DNA of 64,000 bases from Candidatus Hermodarchaeum yapensis (GCA_016840405.1 JAEOSK010000008.1:28119-92118), one strand, 5' to 3'; shown: positions 26,210-35,284, counted from the stretch's first letter. Translations and numbers: made by a program. The notes: generated by a model from the letters alone, not told the origin.

Positions 26210-27736
26210 CTATTTCGATTGCCTTTTGTCATCAAATTTCTTTGCGGCAGTTTCGAAATCTATCCCAAATCCCGTTTCTTTTGTTAATCGAGTTCGTACC
26301 TGCATAAATACTGGAAACCGCGTAGCCTGACCGACAACAAGAGCTTCGCCTACAGTTAGACTTGAGATTGAAGTAAGAGTTGCCTTAGTAATTTTTTCTG
26401 ACGTAGCTCGGATATGATCTAAATCATAAGGATTTGTGATTCGAAGGAAGATATTCGTACCGCATTGAGACAGAACAGTTGTTGACAGACGAACAGGGCG
26501 CTGCGAAATAATACAAAGTGACAAATTGTACTTACGCCCTTCACGTGCTACTGTTTCAAGAACTCCTTTAGAAAACGCAAGCGTGCGGCGTGCCTGAGGG
26601 CAGAATTGGTGGGCCTCTTCAAGAAACACAATGGTGGGAGGAATCGTTCCGTCTCTTCGCAGATCAAATAGATAGCGAAGAACTGCATCAACAATAATCT
26701 GTTTCTTTTGTAAACTCACCGTTTCACTCATATCAAGAATGACCGCTTGTCCGGGTTTCATCAGTTTTGACCAATCAGGTGTAGGTGTTTTTCCAAAAAG
26801 TCGAAGACTTTGAAGATTATCTAACCAACCTAGAAGGGCATCGCGGGTCCTCACATTAATTGAAGGGTCTTGTTCGAGAGCAGTGATTAAATCCCCGATA
26901 TCGTATGGCTGTCCTTTTCGCGTGCTTCGAAGGGTGCGGATTACCCGAGTAAGCTCTCGAACCTGAATGGTGCCCATATCTGGGGCATACGTTGCAAATG
27001 CTTTTGCACTCATTCGAGGTGTAGCAATTTCAACTAGTGGACTTTGGATGACAGTTATTTGGTCTTCGAAACTTTTTCCCTTGGCTCCACGCGATTCTGC
27101 TAGCCCCGTATATTCACCATGCACATCAATCACAAGTAACGCCGGACGACCTTGACTGGATTTTCGTGCAAGAAGCTCTTCCAACATTACAGATGCAGCG
27201 TAACTTTTTCCTGCCCCACTCATCGCAAGAAGCGCCACATGCTTTTGATACATTTTCGTCAAATTAAAGGTTGCAGGAATATTATGGAATAATAACTGTC
27301 CGAGATGAACCCCATCTTTAGTAAAACCCAGAAATTCACCTAGAACCTTTGTATCTGGGGCCTTTACCTGAGTGCCAGGTGAAGGAGGGTAGGTAATCCT
27401 TCGAACATGGCCGTTTTCGAATATACCAAGGGGCTTAGCCTCAGCTAGCACATATTCCCATCGATCTATAGGAAAAATGGCGTTGAAAGCTTTCCCTGAG
27501 CGTGTAAACTCATGCACCGCATCAATTTGCGAAAAATACCGATTTGTCTTGTAAACTTGTTCAACATGAGCAAACACTGTCCCTTCCTCGGTCTCCATAG
27601 AGACATATTGTCCAACATGAATTGGGACTTGTTTATCCGATGGGGTATCATTGCGTTTTCCAATGACAAAGGAAACATTTTCCGTTGATGGACCATTTTC
27701 TGTGCAAACGACGGTTCCAATAGTTTCTGCTTTCAT
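26210..27736 (-). CDS. herA: HerA DNA translocase/helicase
   Basis: HerA is the hexameric FtsK/VirB4-type ATPase that works with NurA, Mre11 and Rad50 in DNA end resection. The Walker A motif AMSGAGKSYAASVMLEE (near residue 175), Walker B TIVFLEEAHQF and the arginine-rich sensor region CIISQRPVRLSTTVLSQC are clear. The N-terminal HAS barrel precedes the ATPase. The 508-residue length is normal. It follows nurA on the same strand with 29 bases between them; no mre11 or rad50 is in the window. Confidence 0.93.
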   Translation of the reverse strand: MKAETIGTVVCTENGPSTENVSFVIGKRNDTPSDKQVPIHVGQYVSMETEEGTVFAHVEQVYKTNRYFSQIDAVHEFTRSGKAFNAIFPIDRWEYVLAEAKPLGIFENGHVRRITYPPSPGTQVKAPDTKVLGEFLGFTKDGVHLGQLLFHNIPATFNLTKMYQKHVALLAMSGAGKSYAASVMLEELLARKSSQGRPALLVIDVHGEYTGLAESRGAKGKSFEDQITVIQSPLVEIATPRMSAKAFATYAPDMGTIQVRELTRVIRTLRSTRKGQPYDIGDLITALEQDPSINVRTRDALLGWLDNLQSLRLFGKTPTPDWSKLMKPGQAVILDMSETVSLQKKQIIVDAVLRYLFDLRRDGTIPPTIVFLEEAHQFCPQARRTLAFSKGVLETVAREGRKYNLSLCIISQRPVRLSTTVLSQCGTNIFLRITNPYDLDHIRATSEKITKATLTSISSLTVGEALVVGQATRFPVFMQVRTRLTKETGFGIDFETAAKKFDDKRQSK

Positions 27737-27765
27737 TCAAGTTTCATCCTACAATCAAATCATTT

Positions 27766-28944
27766 CTACTGAAATGGCATTCTTTCACGGCGTAATTTCA
27801 ATACACTCTCCGGATAACCAATCCGGCTCGTCAGTTGGTTCAAGAGGAATTCTAGATCACGCTCGATTAACCGAGCTTGTGAATCTGCATCAATTAATAC
27901 AGAAGGAAGGGCAAATTCCTCGTTATCAGAAGACATAGGAAGCAACATTGCCCCAATTTTTTCAATTATACTCTTTGGGTCATAAGATCCTGTAAATACC
28001 TCAACACGGAGCGGATAATCATATTCTGCCGTTCGTAAGTAAAAACAAACAAGCCCATTTTCTTGTTGGTTGGGCCCTTCACCTTCAAGTGTATTTTCGA
28101 TATTAGAATTATCTAGTCGCAGTATGGGTGATCGCTCACCTACATCGAGAATTCGGAAAAAGAAGTCTGAATCATAACTAAGCTGCAACACAGAGCGATA
28201 ATCCAAATGAAGCATTGGTTCCAACTCAGGATGTCGAGTAATCAGATGTGGAAGTATCTCACCGAGAATGTGAATAAACCGTTGACTTCTGCTGTCTTTC
28301 ACAACACCTGCTAGGAGCGTCCCTGTTTCCTCGCTCTTCGTGTACAGTTTTTCGAATAATTCGATAATTTCACCGTACTTTCTTGAGAATATGGATTGTT
28401 GTGATGGTCGATCATTAAGATGGGGCCTTAGCGAGCCATCCAATAACAACAACTCAGCAGGGTGATGATCTTGTACTCGGATAGCCAATTCCAATTCGCC
28501 TTTCAATCGTTCAAGTGATGCATTAAGCTCTGCTTCTCGTCGAGATATTGGAGTTAGTTCTGCTTTCACAGTTGGCAGCGTTGTTTTTTCAGGAAAATAA
28601 ATTGCAGAAACCCGATTAGAAGGTGTATATTCAAAAATGGTAGCATTAGCCCGAGTTATAACTAATTCCACACCGCGCAATGTATTTTTCAACAGTCCAC
28701 CATCAACACCACACACGCGGAGACCGCTTAATTCCGTAGGAGTAACTTGACGGGCTAAATGATTATCAACAATGTATCGCTGAGCAAGCGGTAAGTCCGT
28801 TAAGAGATCAATCTTGTGGCGTTCACTTCGAAGAATAGAAGCAAAGGAATTTCTTTTCTCTTCTAACATTTGGATTTGTTGGACAATTTTTTCTAATGCC
28901 TCATCCAACGCCCATAACTCGCGAATAGTCTTCATTCCTATCAT
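27766..28944 (-). CDS. nurA: NurA 5'-3' nuclease
   Basis: NurA forms a dimer that sits on HerA and degrades DNA from 5' ends. The active-site aspartates appear in RVCGVDGGLLKNTLRG and LLLLDGSLRPHL, and the C-terminal YDYPLRVEVFTGS strand matches the NurA domain. A coiled coil occupies residues 10-40. The start may be ATG 28944 or 28935 (MKTIRELW). It is the first gene of the nurA-herA operon, with a 14-bp palindrome (28969-28982) upstream. Confidence 0.9.
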   Translation of the reverse strand: MIGMKTIRELWALDEALEKIVQQIQMLEEKRNSFASILRSERHKIDLLTDLPLAQRYIVDNHLARQVTPTELSGLRVCGVDGGLLKNTLRGVELVITRANATIFEYTPSNRVSAIYFPEKTTLPTVKAELTPISRREAELNASLERLKGELELAIRVQDHHPAELLLLDGSLRPHLNDRPSQQSIFSRKYGEIIELFEKLYTKSEETGTLLAGVVKDSRSQRFIHILGEILPHLITRHPELEPMLHLDYRSVLQLSYDSDFFFRILDVGERSPILRLDNSNIENTLEGEGPNQQENGLVCFYLRTAEYDYPLRVEVFTGSYDPKSIIEKIGAMLLPMSSDNEEFALPSVLIDADSQARLIERDLEFLLNQLTSRIGYPESVLKLRRERMPFQ

Positions 28945-28968
28945 CCAAACTGAGCTTTTCTAAGCTAG

Positions 28969-28982
28969 TTCCAAGCTTGGAA
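28969..28982. promoter_or_regulatory. 14-bp palindrome upstream of nurA
   Basis: TTCCAAGCTTGGAA is a perfect inverted repeat 25 bases ahead of nurA in the region shared with the divergent HD-domain gene. Such a site could be a repressor operator for the nuclease-helicase pair. No other copy was noticed in the window. Confidence 0.3.
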
Positions 28983-29107
28983 TTAAAACTTGGTATAACG
29001 TTAGGTTATCGAGAATAGTGAAGGCATCCTTCTTTGTTACCTTTATGTACTAGTTCTCTTCGAAAATATCGAATACTACCAATATTTCAAGACTATAAAA
29101 GATACCA

Positions 29108-29674
29108 ATGCCGGAAATCAAACTTTCTCTCAAACAGGCGCATATCTTTCTGAAACAACACATCCACGAGTCCAACATAATAAGACACAGTGAGGCCACG
29201 AAGCAAAAGGCTGTGCAAATCGCTCACCTCATTGCTCCAAAAGAATCTGTGAACATACAACTGATTGAACTTGGGGCTTTACTCCACGATATTGGCCGAA
29301 CACGAACACATGATATTACACATGGGTATGTTGGAGGGCAACTACTGCATCAAAATGGTTATCCATCAAGTGTAGTGAAAATCGTTGAACGACACGTTCT
29401 TGGTGGGTTCACACCACAAGAAGCTCCTTTAGTCGGGCTTCCTAAACGAGATTTTGTTCCTCACTCTTGGGAAGAGATCATTGTATGTGTAGCTGACAAA
29501 TTGGGGTCCTATGAATGGAACGGTATCAATCAGCCACAAAAATGGTTATCCAAAATGGATGCTCGTTTCGCACAACTTAAGAAACGGTATGACATTAGTG
29601 CACCATATCGGGCATCTATGCAACGTGCTAGGAACTTCGTCCGAATATTAGTCAATCTTGCTTCACACGACTAA
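29108..29674 (+). CDS. HD-domain phosphohydrolase
   Basis: The 188-residue protein belongs to the archaeal HDIG-type family. The first metal histidine is in RHSEATKQKAVQIA, the HD pair in GALLHDIGRTRTH, and further ligands in ERHVLGG and CVADKLG. Substrates of this family are probably nucleotides or cyclic nucleotides; the specific one is unknown. It is divergent from nurA. Confidence 0.88.
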   Translation: MPEIKLSLKQAHIFLKQHIHESNIIRHSEATKQKAVQIAHLIAPKESVNIQLIELGALLHDIGRTRTHDITHGYVGGQLLHQNGYPSSVVKIVERHVLGGFTPQEAPLVGLPKRDFVPHSWEEIIVCVADKLGSYEWNGINQPQKWLSKMDARFAQLKKRYDISAPYRASMQRARNFVRILVNLASHD

Positions 29675-29680
29675 CGTCTG

Positions 29681-30466
29681 TTATGGCGTTAGTATTATTG
29701 CAAGCATTGCCGGGTAGATAACCATTGCTGACAAGAAGATAATCAATGTAGTTAGAAGCGGGACAGTGAGATTATCAAACCCCGAGGGACTTATTGCTTC
29801 GATTAATGTGGCGCTTATAGCACAAATCACACTAAGGATTGCGATTTGTGTTGCATTAAAGACAGACGTTCCAGCAGTCGCAAACACGTCCAGGAAAAGC
29901 CAACAAACCCATGCACCCAGCAGTGAACTGATGAATACACTTATCGACCCCTCGAGGCTTCGAGTTGCGTTGCGAATGGTATACTTGTGTTTACCATATT
30001 TTGTCCCAATGATTGGGGCAATCCCATCACCCAAATACATCGCAGTCAAACCAAGAGCTGGGATGACAAAGAACGGTATGAGGTTTGGGAAGAAGGTAAA
30101 TGTTGCGACTAATAAGTTAATAGAAATTGCATAAAGAAATGGACCCCAAATGTGACCCGACAGATAGTCTTCTTCTCTAGCCATAACACCAAACATAGTT
30201 CTGAGACTTTTTACTGGGCTTCTTGGTGATGCTAAGAATATCAGAATTAACATCGGGAAGGATACTAGAAGGGCTATCCACGCTTGTGAGTAAAACGGGA
30301 CTGTAAAAATGGAAAATCCTGCAAATAGATGAATGATTTTTCGTGTGACGGTGGTTGGAAGGTTCTGCCATCGACGTAGTAGTTCGCCCGTTACGATTAC
30401 TCCAAATACCCATGCGTAAGCTATTGCAAGAATGATGAAATCTTGAAGAGTAAGAATGAACTGCAA
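29681..30466 (-). CDS. Polyprenol/dolichol kinase-like (phosphatidate cytidylyltransferase superfamily) protein
   Basis: Seven to eight hydrophobic helices cover 261 residues. The family signature is visible as TRKIIHLFAGFSIF near the N-terminus and LGDGIAPIIGTKYGKH, followed by RSLEGSISVF. SEC59-type enzymes phosphorylate dolichol or related lipids for glycosylation or archaeal lipid salvage. UppS, encoded at 34517, makes the polyprenyl chain such a kinase could recycle. The gene converges on the HD gene. Confidence 0.82.
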   Translation of the reverse strand: MQFILTLQDFIILAIAYAWVFGVIVTGELLRRWQNLPTTVTRKIIHLFAGFSIFTVPFYSQAWIALLVSFPMLILIFLASPRSPVKSLRTMFGVMAREEDYLSGHIWGPFLYAISINLLVATFTFFPNLIPFFVIPALGLTAMYLGDGIAPIIGTKYGKHKYTIRNATRSLEGSISVFISSLLGAWVCWLFLDVFATAGTSVFNATQIAILSVICAISATLIEAISPSGFDNLTVPLLTTLIIFLSAMVIYPAMLAIILTP

Positions 30467-30530
30467 TCTGTATTCACCCGAGTTTGTACTCGACGCTTTG
30501 TCTTATCATCTATTTATCTTAATCCACGAG

Positions 30531-30570
30531 AAGACCCTACCCTTCAGGAAGATGAGGACTTGTCGAGTTT
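30531..30570 (+). mobile_element. Decayed IS605-type right-end hairpin
   Basis: GAAGACCCTACCCTTCAGG followed by GATGAGGACTTGTC aligns by eye with the intact end at 35621-35653 (AACCCCTTCCTTCAGGG then GGGGAGGATGTCA), with the stem broken by changes. It sits directly before the better preserved element at 30590-30740, so two relics may be stacked here. Confidence 0.3.
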
Positions 30571-30589
30571 AAATACATTCCCGGCCTGC

Positions 30590-30740
30590 TAAGGAGTGAG
30601 TTCCTAGTCCGCGATCCGAGAACCAAGGAAACCCGCGACTGGGCAACATCGCTGGAACGGCGAGTAGAGCCTGTGAACCAGTCGACATTGGTCGATGGGG
30701 TGAACCAGGAAACTCCCTCACTCAGGACGGGGTAGTTCAC
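30590..30740 (+). mobile_element. Orphan IS200/IS605 (IS1341-type) right end resembling a TnpB omega-RNA
   Basis: From the CGCGATCCGAG segment through GACTGGGCAACATCGCTGGA, CGGCGAGTAGAGCCTGTGAA and GGGGTGAACCAGGAAACTC to the terminal GGACGGGGTAGTTCAC, this matches the conserved 3' RNA region of archaeal IS1341-type tnpB elements as I know it. Helices include TCGC-TGGAAC-GGCGA and the partly decayed terminal CTCC/GGGG stem. No tnpB or tnpA frame lies upstream, where the polyprenol kinase gene ends. As a reRNA the guide would begin at 30741. It is either a scar or a retained guide-RNA module. Confidence 0.6.
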
Positions 30741-30799
30741 ACTCGGTGGGTTATTCATCAAAGAGTCTTTAAGGAGTGGTTTAACTCTTTATTGCTACA

Positions 30800-31537
30800 A
30801 TGGATCAAACCGCTCGGGAAAATTTGCTCAGAAGTATCGCTGGAGAAATCACTCTTGCAGAGACTCCTGGTCGAGTGATGCGAAAATGGCGTGAGCAATT
30901 TGGGGTAGCACAACATGATCTTGCTAAACAGCTTGACATCTCTCCGTCTGTAATTAGTGATTATGAAAGTGGAAGACGGAAATCGCCACGGGTTGAGACG
31001 ATACGAAAGTTTGCTGAAAGTCTCATCGTTATTGACGAAAGCCGTGGGGGACAAATAGTCAACGCGTTTATTCGCCTTTTAGGACAAGAAATTCCGTCTG
31101 ATATTCTTCTGGATATTCGTGAGTTTCCTGCTTCTATTCCCGCAAAATTGTTGACAGATCATTTGGAGTGCAAAACAATTGTTGACGATGTTATTCCGGA
31201 TAGGGAGATTTTCGGGTACACAACAATCGATAGCCTGAGAGTAATTCTTCAGCTGTCACCAGAACAAATGCTCAAACTATATGGCGCTACACCAAATCGA
31301 GCTGCAATTTTTACTCATATCAGTACAGGGCGGTCGCCCATGGTAGCAATTCGAACATCTCAAATGGGCTTAGGTCCTGCTGTACGACCATCTGTTGTTA
31401 TTTTACATGGTCCAAAAAAGGTTGATTCAGTCGCATGTAAAATTGCTGAAGTTGAAAAGATTCCACTTTATCTATCGATGGTAAAGGAAACTGAAGCCTT
31501 GATTCGTAAGCTTCGAAATTTCAAACCTGAGGTGTAA
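30800..31537 (+). CDS. XRE-type helix-turn-helix regulator (COG1709-like)
   Basis: An XRE domain lies near residues 28-85 (WREQFGVAQHDLAKQLDIS, then PSVISDYESGRRKSP). The C-terminal part is the archaeal COG1709-like extension, with YGYTTIDSL-type and SPMVAIRTSQMG segments. The 245-residue length is usual. The stop is eight bases ahead of the GPN GTPase start, suggesting one transcript. Confidence 0.85.
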   Translation: MDQTARENLLRSIAGEITLAETPGRVMRKWREQFGVAQHDLAKQLDISPSVISDYESGRRKSPRVETIRKFAESLIVIDESRGGQIVNAFIRLLGQEIPSDILLDIREFPASIPAKLLTDHLECKTIVDDVIPDREIFGYTTIDSLRVILQLSPEQMLKLYGATPNRAAIFTHISTGRSPMVAIRTSQMGLGPAVRPSVVILHGPKKVDSVACKIAEVEKIPLYLSMVKETEALIRKLRNFKPEV

Positions 31538-31545
31538 AGTTCACG

Positions 31546-32313
31546 GTGCATACCCTCTACTTTGTTGGTACTGCTGGCTCTGGTAAATCAACACTCACCC
31601 ATGCTTTTGCCAGTTGGTTAAAGAATGCTAACATCAGCGTGGGAACAGTAAATCTAGATCCTGGGGTTTTGCATCTTCCATATGGGCCAGATATCGATGT
31701 TCGAGATTTTGTCTCTTTACAAGGAATTATGGAAAAGTATAATCTCGGTCCCAATGGAGGATTAATAGCGGCTATAGATTTGATTAGCACACATCTTGAA
31801 ACGTTACAAGAAGAAATCACTGACTTGGGCGTTGATTTTCTTCTTATGGATACTCCAGGTCAAATTGAATTATTTGCCTTTAGAGAAACCGGACCTTTAA
31901 TCGTGTCTAGTCTTGGGGGAGAAAGCAGTATGTTAATCTATCTTGTAGATGCAGCCCTGGGAAAAACTCCCGCAGGATTAGTTTCTTCGCTTCTCCTTTC
32001 AGCTTCAGTGCTAGTCCGCTTTCATCTTTCTCAAGTCAATGTGCTATCAAGAGTCGATTTGCTGAGTGAGGAAGAATTAGAAAAAGTGAATAGTTGGCTG
32101 GATGATCCGATTCAACTGCTTCATGATCTCCAAGAGTCACGAAATGAATTACAGATTGAACTTTCAGGTGAGCTGTTCAATGCGATTCAGAACCTATTTT
32201 CAGGACTAGATCTTGTTCCTCTCTCTGCCGCGCGCCTGGAAACTCTTGAGTTACTATTTTCACATGTTTCGAATACACTGACAGGTGGTGAGGGGTTCGA
32301 AACCTTTCGATAA
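31546..32313 (+). CDS. GPN-loop GTPase
   Basis: The P-loop is GTAGSGKSTLTHAF. The family-defining Gly-Pro-Asn insertion is present in YNLGPNGGLIAAIDLI, and Walker B in DFLLMDTPGQIELF. Eukaryotic GPN proteins assemble RNA polymerase II; archaeal forms are homodimers of uncertain role. The 255-residue length is normal. The start is GTG. It follows the XRE regulator gene at eight bases. Confidence 0.93.
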   Translation: MHTLYFVGTAGSGKSTLTHAFASWLKNANISVGTVNLDPGVLHLPYGPDIDVRDFVSLQGIMEKYNLGPNGGLIAAIDLISTHLETLQEEITDLGVDFLLMDTPGQIELFAFRETGPLIVSSLGGESSMLIYLVDAALGKTPAGLVSSLLLSASVLVRFHLSQVNVLSRVDLLSEEELEKVNSWLDDPIQLLHDLQESRNELQIELSGELFNAIQNLFSGLDLVPLSAARLETLELLFSHVSNTLTGGEGFETFR

Positions 32314-32330
32314 CCTTGTTTTACTAAAAG

Positions 32331-32338
32331 GTTTTAAT
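32331..32338 (+). promoter_or_regulatory. TATA-like box for acyl-CoA synthetase beta gene
   Basis: TTTTAATT within AAAAGGTTTTAATTCAG lies 38-46 bases before the ATG at 32377, which leaves a leader of roughly 15 bases with AGGTG ahead of the start. Confidence 0.35.
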
Positions 32339-32376
32339 TCAGACCTTCTTGTTGTATGACTCATTAGGTGAATTGA

Positions 32377-33081
32377 ATGCCCAAGGTCGATGATATAATA
32401 GCAACAGCCTGTTCCGAAAAACGAACCTATCTTTTGGAAAATGAATCCAAAACAATAATGCAGACCTATGAGATACCAGTAACCAAATTCACGGTAGCTG
32501 AGACAGAGGATGCTGCTGTCAAAGCCGCAGAGAAAATTGGCTATCCCGTTGTCCTAAAGATTTTGAGCCCTGATGTGATTCATAAAAGCGATGTCGGGGG
32601 AGTGCTAATCAACATTAATACTCCCGACGAAGTTCGAAAAGGGTATCAGTCAATCATTAACAATGTTCAAAAACACAAAACTAATGCGAGGATAAAGGGC
32701 ATTTTCGTTGAGGAATTTGCACCCAAGGGAATAGAAGTAATCATTGGAGCATTAAAGGATCCACAATTCGGACCAGCGCTGATGTTCGGATTGGGCGGAA
32801 TTTTCGTAGAAGTGTTAAAAGACGTCAGCTTTCGAGTTGCTCCGATAACCAAATTCGATGCTAAGGAAATGATTCAAGAAATCAAGGGTTACCCAATTCT
32901 CACTGGGATTCGTGGTCAAAAAGCATCAGATGTCACAGCACTAGAAAACATCCTTCTTCAAGTATCAAAATTAGTAATGGATTATCCGGTCATCAATCAG
33001 CTCGATCTTAATCCAGTTTTCTCCTATCCTAAGGGAGCAAAATGTGTTGATGCACGTATTATTTTGGAAGAAAAATCATAG
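32377..33081 (+). CDS. ADP-forming acetyl/acyl-CoA synthetase, beta (ATP-grasp) subunit
   Basis: The 234-residue ATP-grasp_5 subunit carries GYPVVLKILSPDVIHKSDVGGV, VEEFAPKGIEVIIG and GLGGIFVEVLKDVSFR, all typical of the beta subunit of archaeal ADP-forming acyl-CoA synthetases. The enzyme converts acyl-CoA, ADP and phosphate to acid, ATP and CoA, which fits the aryl-pyruvate oxidoreductase encoded at 5529-8001. The alpha subunit carrying the catalytic histidine is not in the window. Confidence 0.93.
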   Translation: MPKVDDIIATACSEKRTYLLENESKTIMQTYEIPVTKFTVAETEDAAVKAAEKIGYPVVLKILSPDVIHKSDVGGVLININTPDEVRKGYQSIINNVQKHKTNARIKGIFVEEFAPKGIEVIIGALKDPQFGPALMFGLGGIFVEVLKDVSFRVAPITKFDAKEMIQEIKGYPILTGIRGQKASDVTALENILLQVSKLVMDYPVINQLDLNPVFSYPKGAKCVDARIILEEKS

Positions 33082-33208
33082 ATTCTCTAACTTTAGTATG
33101 TTTTTTTCTTCAAGGAGGGTAAAGGTCCGTTAGTTTTAAAAATCCCTCTTCTATACACCTTTTTACTCCCGAAACCGCAATAGACGTTTTCTAGAATAAG
33201 GTGGTATA

Positions 33209-34078
33209 GTGGCCGAGGAATCAGTTCTCAGGCTTGCGGAAACAAGCCGACTTACTTCAACGTTACGAGAGAAACGGGACGAGCTTAATACTGAAGCCCA
33301 ACAGCTAGTCAAAGAAAGGGACAGTCTTAATGCCCAAGTAGCCGAATGGCTCTCTAAAGCTCGAGATCATCGTGAAAAACGTGATGAGTACAACCAAAAA
33401 GTATCTGAATTCAAGGCTGAACGAGATGAAATCTATTCTAAACTCAAGGGGAGAGTTGAGGATCATCAAGACACTGAGGGCGAAGCTGAAGAAATTCAGA
33501 AAAAAACTTCTGCTCCCTCTCATGTTCTTCGTCGAAAAGTTCGGGAGCTTGATTGGTCACTGCAAACTCAAGTGCTGGACTTAAAACGCGAGCGAGAGAT
33601 CATTGAACAAATTGCAGAACTAGAAGAAGAGCTCAAGATAGCAGAAGACGCAGCTGCAATGCGAAAAGAAAGTGCAAAAGCGCGGTCTGAAATTGAAGAC
33701 CTTCGGCTTCTCATGAATGCTCATCATAATTCAGTTCTTGAATTTGCTCGCCTCTCTCAAGAGGAAAATCAGCTTATGATTGAAGCCTATGCAGAAGTTG
33801 ACACTCTGCGAAAACGAGCAGATGAAGCCCATCGCCGGTATCTCGAAACACGTCGTGAAGCCGACGAAACCCATCGTCGATTCATAGAAGCTAAGCAAGA
33901 GAATAGCCGTTTAAGGAAGGAATTAGGAGAAATCCGCGTAAGAAGACGTGTAGAAAAACTTCAGGAATTAGAGGATCGCCTTGAAGAAAAGGTTGCAATA
34001 GCACTGGAAAAGTTCAAACGTGGCGAACGTCTTACCATGGAAGAATTTTCACTGTTAATGAAACGCGGGTTATTGTAA
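33209..34078 (+). CDS. Long coiled-coil protein
   Basis: Almost the whole 289-residue chain is charged coiled coil with heptad-like spacing (residues about 10-265) and a short C-terminal tail MEEFSLLMKRGLL. It resembles archaeal phosphoserine-phosphatase-annotated coiled-coil proteins (the MJ-type coiled-coil family), which have no phosphatase motif. The start is GTG with GGTGG ahead. Function unknown; scaffolding is plausible. Confidence 0.75.
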   Translation: MAEESVLRLAETSRLTSTLREKRDELNTEAQQLVKERDSLNAQVAEWLSKARDHREKRDEYNQKVSEFKAERDEIYSKLKGRVEDHQDTEGEAEEIQKKTSAPSHVLRRKVRELDWSLQTQVLDLKREREIIEQIAELEEELKIAEDAAAMRKESAKARSEIEDLRLLMNAHHNSVLEFARLSQEENQLMIEAYAEVDTLRKRADEAHRRYLETRREADETHRRFIEAKQENSRLRKELGEIRVRRRVEKLQELEDRLEEKVAIALEKFKRGERLTMEEFSLLMKRGLL

Positions 34079-34084
34079 AGAATA

Positions 34085-34504
34085 TTACAAGCTCATTGGC
34101 AGAACAATATCTGCCGCATTTTGGAGTCCTCGATTAACATAATTTGCAGAGTGCAACAAAATGACTTCTTTTCCAATCTCTCTTGCTCGACTAAAAAGTG
34201 GTAATAATTTCTCATTTTCGGTGGCAAGAGCTAAGATTTCAATTTTCTCATTATAAATCAGTTCCATGGCTTCGAGGGCAAATTGAATATCAAGGTCATT
34301 ATGAACAATCACAGGAATGAATCCTTCTTGATTGATGTTGTTCGAATGTTCCAGTGCCTCTTGTTGTAGTAACACAATTTTAGCGACCTTAATGTCGCCT
34401 ATCTCTTCCAGCAAAGGTCGAATTCGGATTAGAATATCGGGAAGAGGAGTCGAAGTGCTACTATCAATTAACAATGCAATTGCCTTACTCTTTTTTCTTC
34501 GTAT
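34085..34504 (-). CDS. NYN-domain-like protein with possible ATA start
   Basis: The product reads KAIALLIDSSTSTPLPDIL near its start. This fits the first strand and acidic residue of NYN/PIN-like nucleases, and LALATENEKLLPLFSRARE plus VILLHSA continue the pattern. The frame upstream of TTG 34474 has no ATG, GTG or TTG before the in-frame stop. ATA at 34504 lies eight bases after GGAGG, immediately behind the uppS stop. Use of ATA would give the complete first strand; TTG 34474 would cut it. It forms an operon with uppS. RNA or DNA substrate unknown. Confidence 0.55.
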   Translation of the reverse strand: MRRKKSKAIALLIDSSTSTPLPDILIRIRPLLEEIGDIKVAKIVLLQQEALEHSNNINQEGFIPVIVHNDLDIQFALEAMELIYNEKIEILALATENEKLLPLFSRAREIGKEVILLHSANYVNRGLQNAADIVLPMSL

Positions 34505-34516
34505 TGTTGTTTCCTC

Positions 34517-35284
34517 CTAATTCCCAAATCGCCGTTCTCTTCGCTGAAATGTACGGAGTGCACGCCAGAAATCAATCTTTCGAATCTCAGGCCAATATAC
34601 ATCTGCAAAATAGAGTTCAGAATATGCTGATTGCCATAATAAAAATCCGGACAAGCGTTCTTCTCCGGATGTTCGAATAATGAGCTCCGGATCTGCAATG
34701 CCTGCGGTGTATAAATGCTGTTCGATTATTTCATCAGAAATTGCCATTGGATTAATATCGCCGGTTTGAACTTTTTCTGCAATACGTTTTACAGCATCTA
34801 CAATTTCAGTTCGCCCGCCATAACCGATGGCTACATTCAACTGAAATTTGTCATATCCCGCGGTTACCTCTTCTGCTTCACTTATAGCAGCTAATAATTT
34901 GGGTGGTAGTAATGATAGTTGACCAATCGCCCGAACCCTGACTTGGTGACGATGAACAACCTCTGACCGTGCAACGGTTTCAAACCTATCTTGGGCTATT
35001 TCCATGATGTGTTGAACTTCTTCCTTTTTTCGAGAAAAATTCTCGGTCGAAAAAGCATAGATTGTAACGACGTTTATCCCAGCATCAAAACACCAATCGA
35101 GAACTTCATCGATACGTTCTGCACCCATTGTGTGCCCAAAATCTGCTTCTTGACTGCGTTGCTTGGCATAGCGGCGGTTCCCATCTAGAATAATTCCTAC
35201 GTGATTTGGCATAGAATTATCTTTGATTTGGCGCCAAAGATACCAGGAATATAGGTGGTAGATGGGTCCCATCATGTTTGCCAC
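34517..35284 (-). CDS. uppS: cis-Prenyltransferase (undecaprenyl diphosphate synthase family)
   Basis: The enzyme condenses isopentenyl diphosphate units in cis to make the polyprenyl carrier lipid. The catalytic Asp motif HVGIILDGNRRYAKQ, the helix AFSTENFSRKKEEV, and RTSGEERLSGFLLWQSAYSE with ELYFADVYWPEI are all present in the 255-residue protein. The NYN-like gene follows within 15 bases. The polyprenol kinase at 29681 could act on the same lipid pool. Confidence 0.95.
   Translation of the reverse strand: MANMMGPIYHLYSWYLWRQIKDNSMPNHVGIILDGNRRYAKQRSQEADFGHTMGAERIDEVLDWCFDAGINVVTIYAFSTENFSRKKEEVQHIMEIAQDRFETVARSEVVHRHQVRVRAIGQLSLLPPKLLAAISEAEEVTAGYDKFQLNVAIGYGGRTEIVDAVKRIAEKVQTGDINPMAISDEIIEQHLYTAGIADPELIIRTSGEERLSGFLLWQSAYSELYFADVYWPEIRKIDFWRALRTFQRRERRFGN

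Noticed and set aside
26072..26287. Open frames crossing the tRNA-Arg on both strands
   Set aside because: They are products of the tRNA and its introns; no ribosome binding site and no recognisable protein.
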